Shown here: positions 5,765 to 5,790 of the stretch, piece by piece
Layout: each line of letters begins with the position of its first letter
How positions within the stretch are numbered: the first letter of the stretch is position 1
NCBI GenBank assembly: GCA_012841175.1
Contig: DUVG01000245.1
Span: 1-5,790 of the forward strand
Reading direction: 5' to 3'
Length of the DNA stretch: 5,790 nucleotides
Source of the DNA: Clostridium sp.
GTDB taxonomy: Bacteria > Bacillota > Clostridia > Acetivibrionales > Acetivibrionaceae
Notes under the pieces: model-generated
Told to the model about the DNA's origin: nothing
Seen by the model: only the letters and a program-made list of their open reading frames with translations
Databases searched by the model: none
Position numbers and translations under genes: made by a program

Positions 5765-5790
5765 TTGACATATGGAAATAAAGTGCTATA
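5765..5790 (+). promoter_or_regulatory. Strong sigma-A promoter running off the right edge
   Basis: A perfect -35 box TTGACA (5765-5770) is followed after 16 bases by TATA at 5787-5790, where the window ends. The three bases before it are TGC (5784-5786), an extended -10 motif (TGn). The -10 hexamer is therefore cut off, but what is visible fits a strong vegetative promoter reading rightward into a gene beyond the window. Confidence 0.65.

Overview
The window is AT-rich throughout, with strong Shine-Dalgarno sites (GGAGG/GAGAGGA types), Lys/Ile/Asn-rich proteins, a lipobox lipoprotein and hairpin-plus-T-run terminators. This points to the chromosome of a low-GC Gram-positive anaerobe, most likely in Clostridia. 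The clearest metabolic clue is the C-terminal end of an iron-dependent alcohol dehydrogenase domain (AdhE-like) at the left edge. No transposase, integrase, phage gene, CRISPR array, tRNA or rRNA is visible.

Layout: (1) 1-93, 3' end of the alcohol dehydrogenase gene, closed by a strong terminator. (2) 154-371, a non-coding stretch with a three-copy 15-bp tandem repeat and a plausible sigma-A promoter. (3) 372-2450 (+), a complete membrane chemoreceptor: extracellular dCache-type sensor, HAMP, signalling coiled coil. (4) A 16-bp perfect inverted repeat that can terminate transcription from both sides. (5) 2525-3544 (-), a lipoprotein of the ABC_sub_bind (TrpX-like) family without adjacent transporter genes. 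(6) 3545-3772, a divergent intergenic region with candidate promoters both ways. (7) 3773-4975 (+), a CmpX/MscS-related membrane protein built from four tandem ~94-residue two-helix repeats plus a terminal helix. (8) A second bidirectional terminator. (9) 5031-5654 (-), an uncharacterised single-pass protein with a DxDxDG loop. (10) 5655-5790, a divergent promoter region whose rightward promoter runs off the window edge.

The genes look mostly monocistronic: two convergent pairs (chemoreceptor/binding protein and channel/207-aa protein) share terminators, and the middle pair diverges. All four complete proteins are predicted to lie in or outside the cytoplasmic membrane, covering sensing, solute binding and a possible osmotic role, but no shared operon links them. 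I do not see convincing evidence of a new multi-gene system. The points most worth a second look are the non-canonical chemoreceptor tip, the orphan binding protein beside a chemoreceptor, the clean four-fold repeat of the channel-like protein, and the unclassified DxDxDG protein with its divergent control region.
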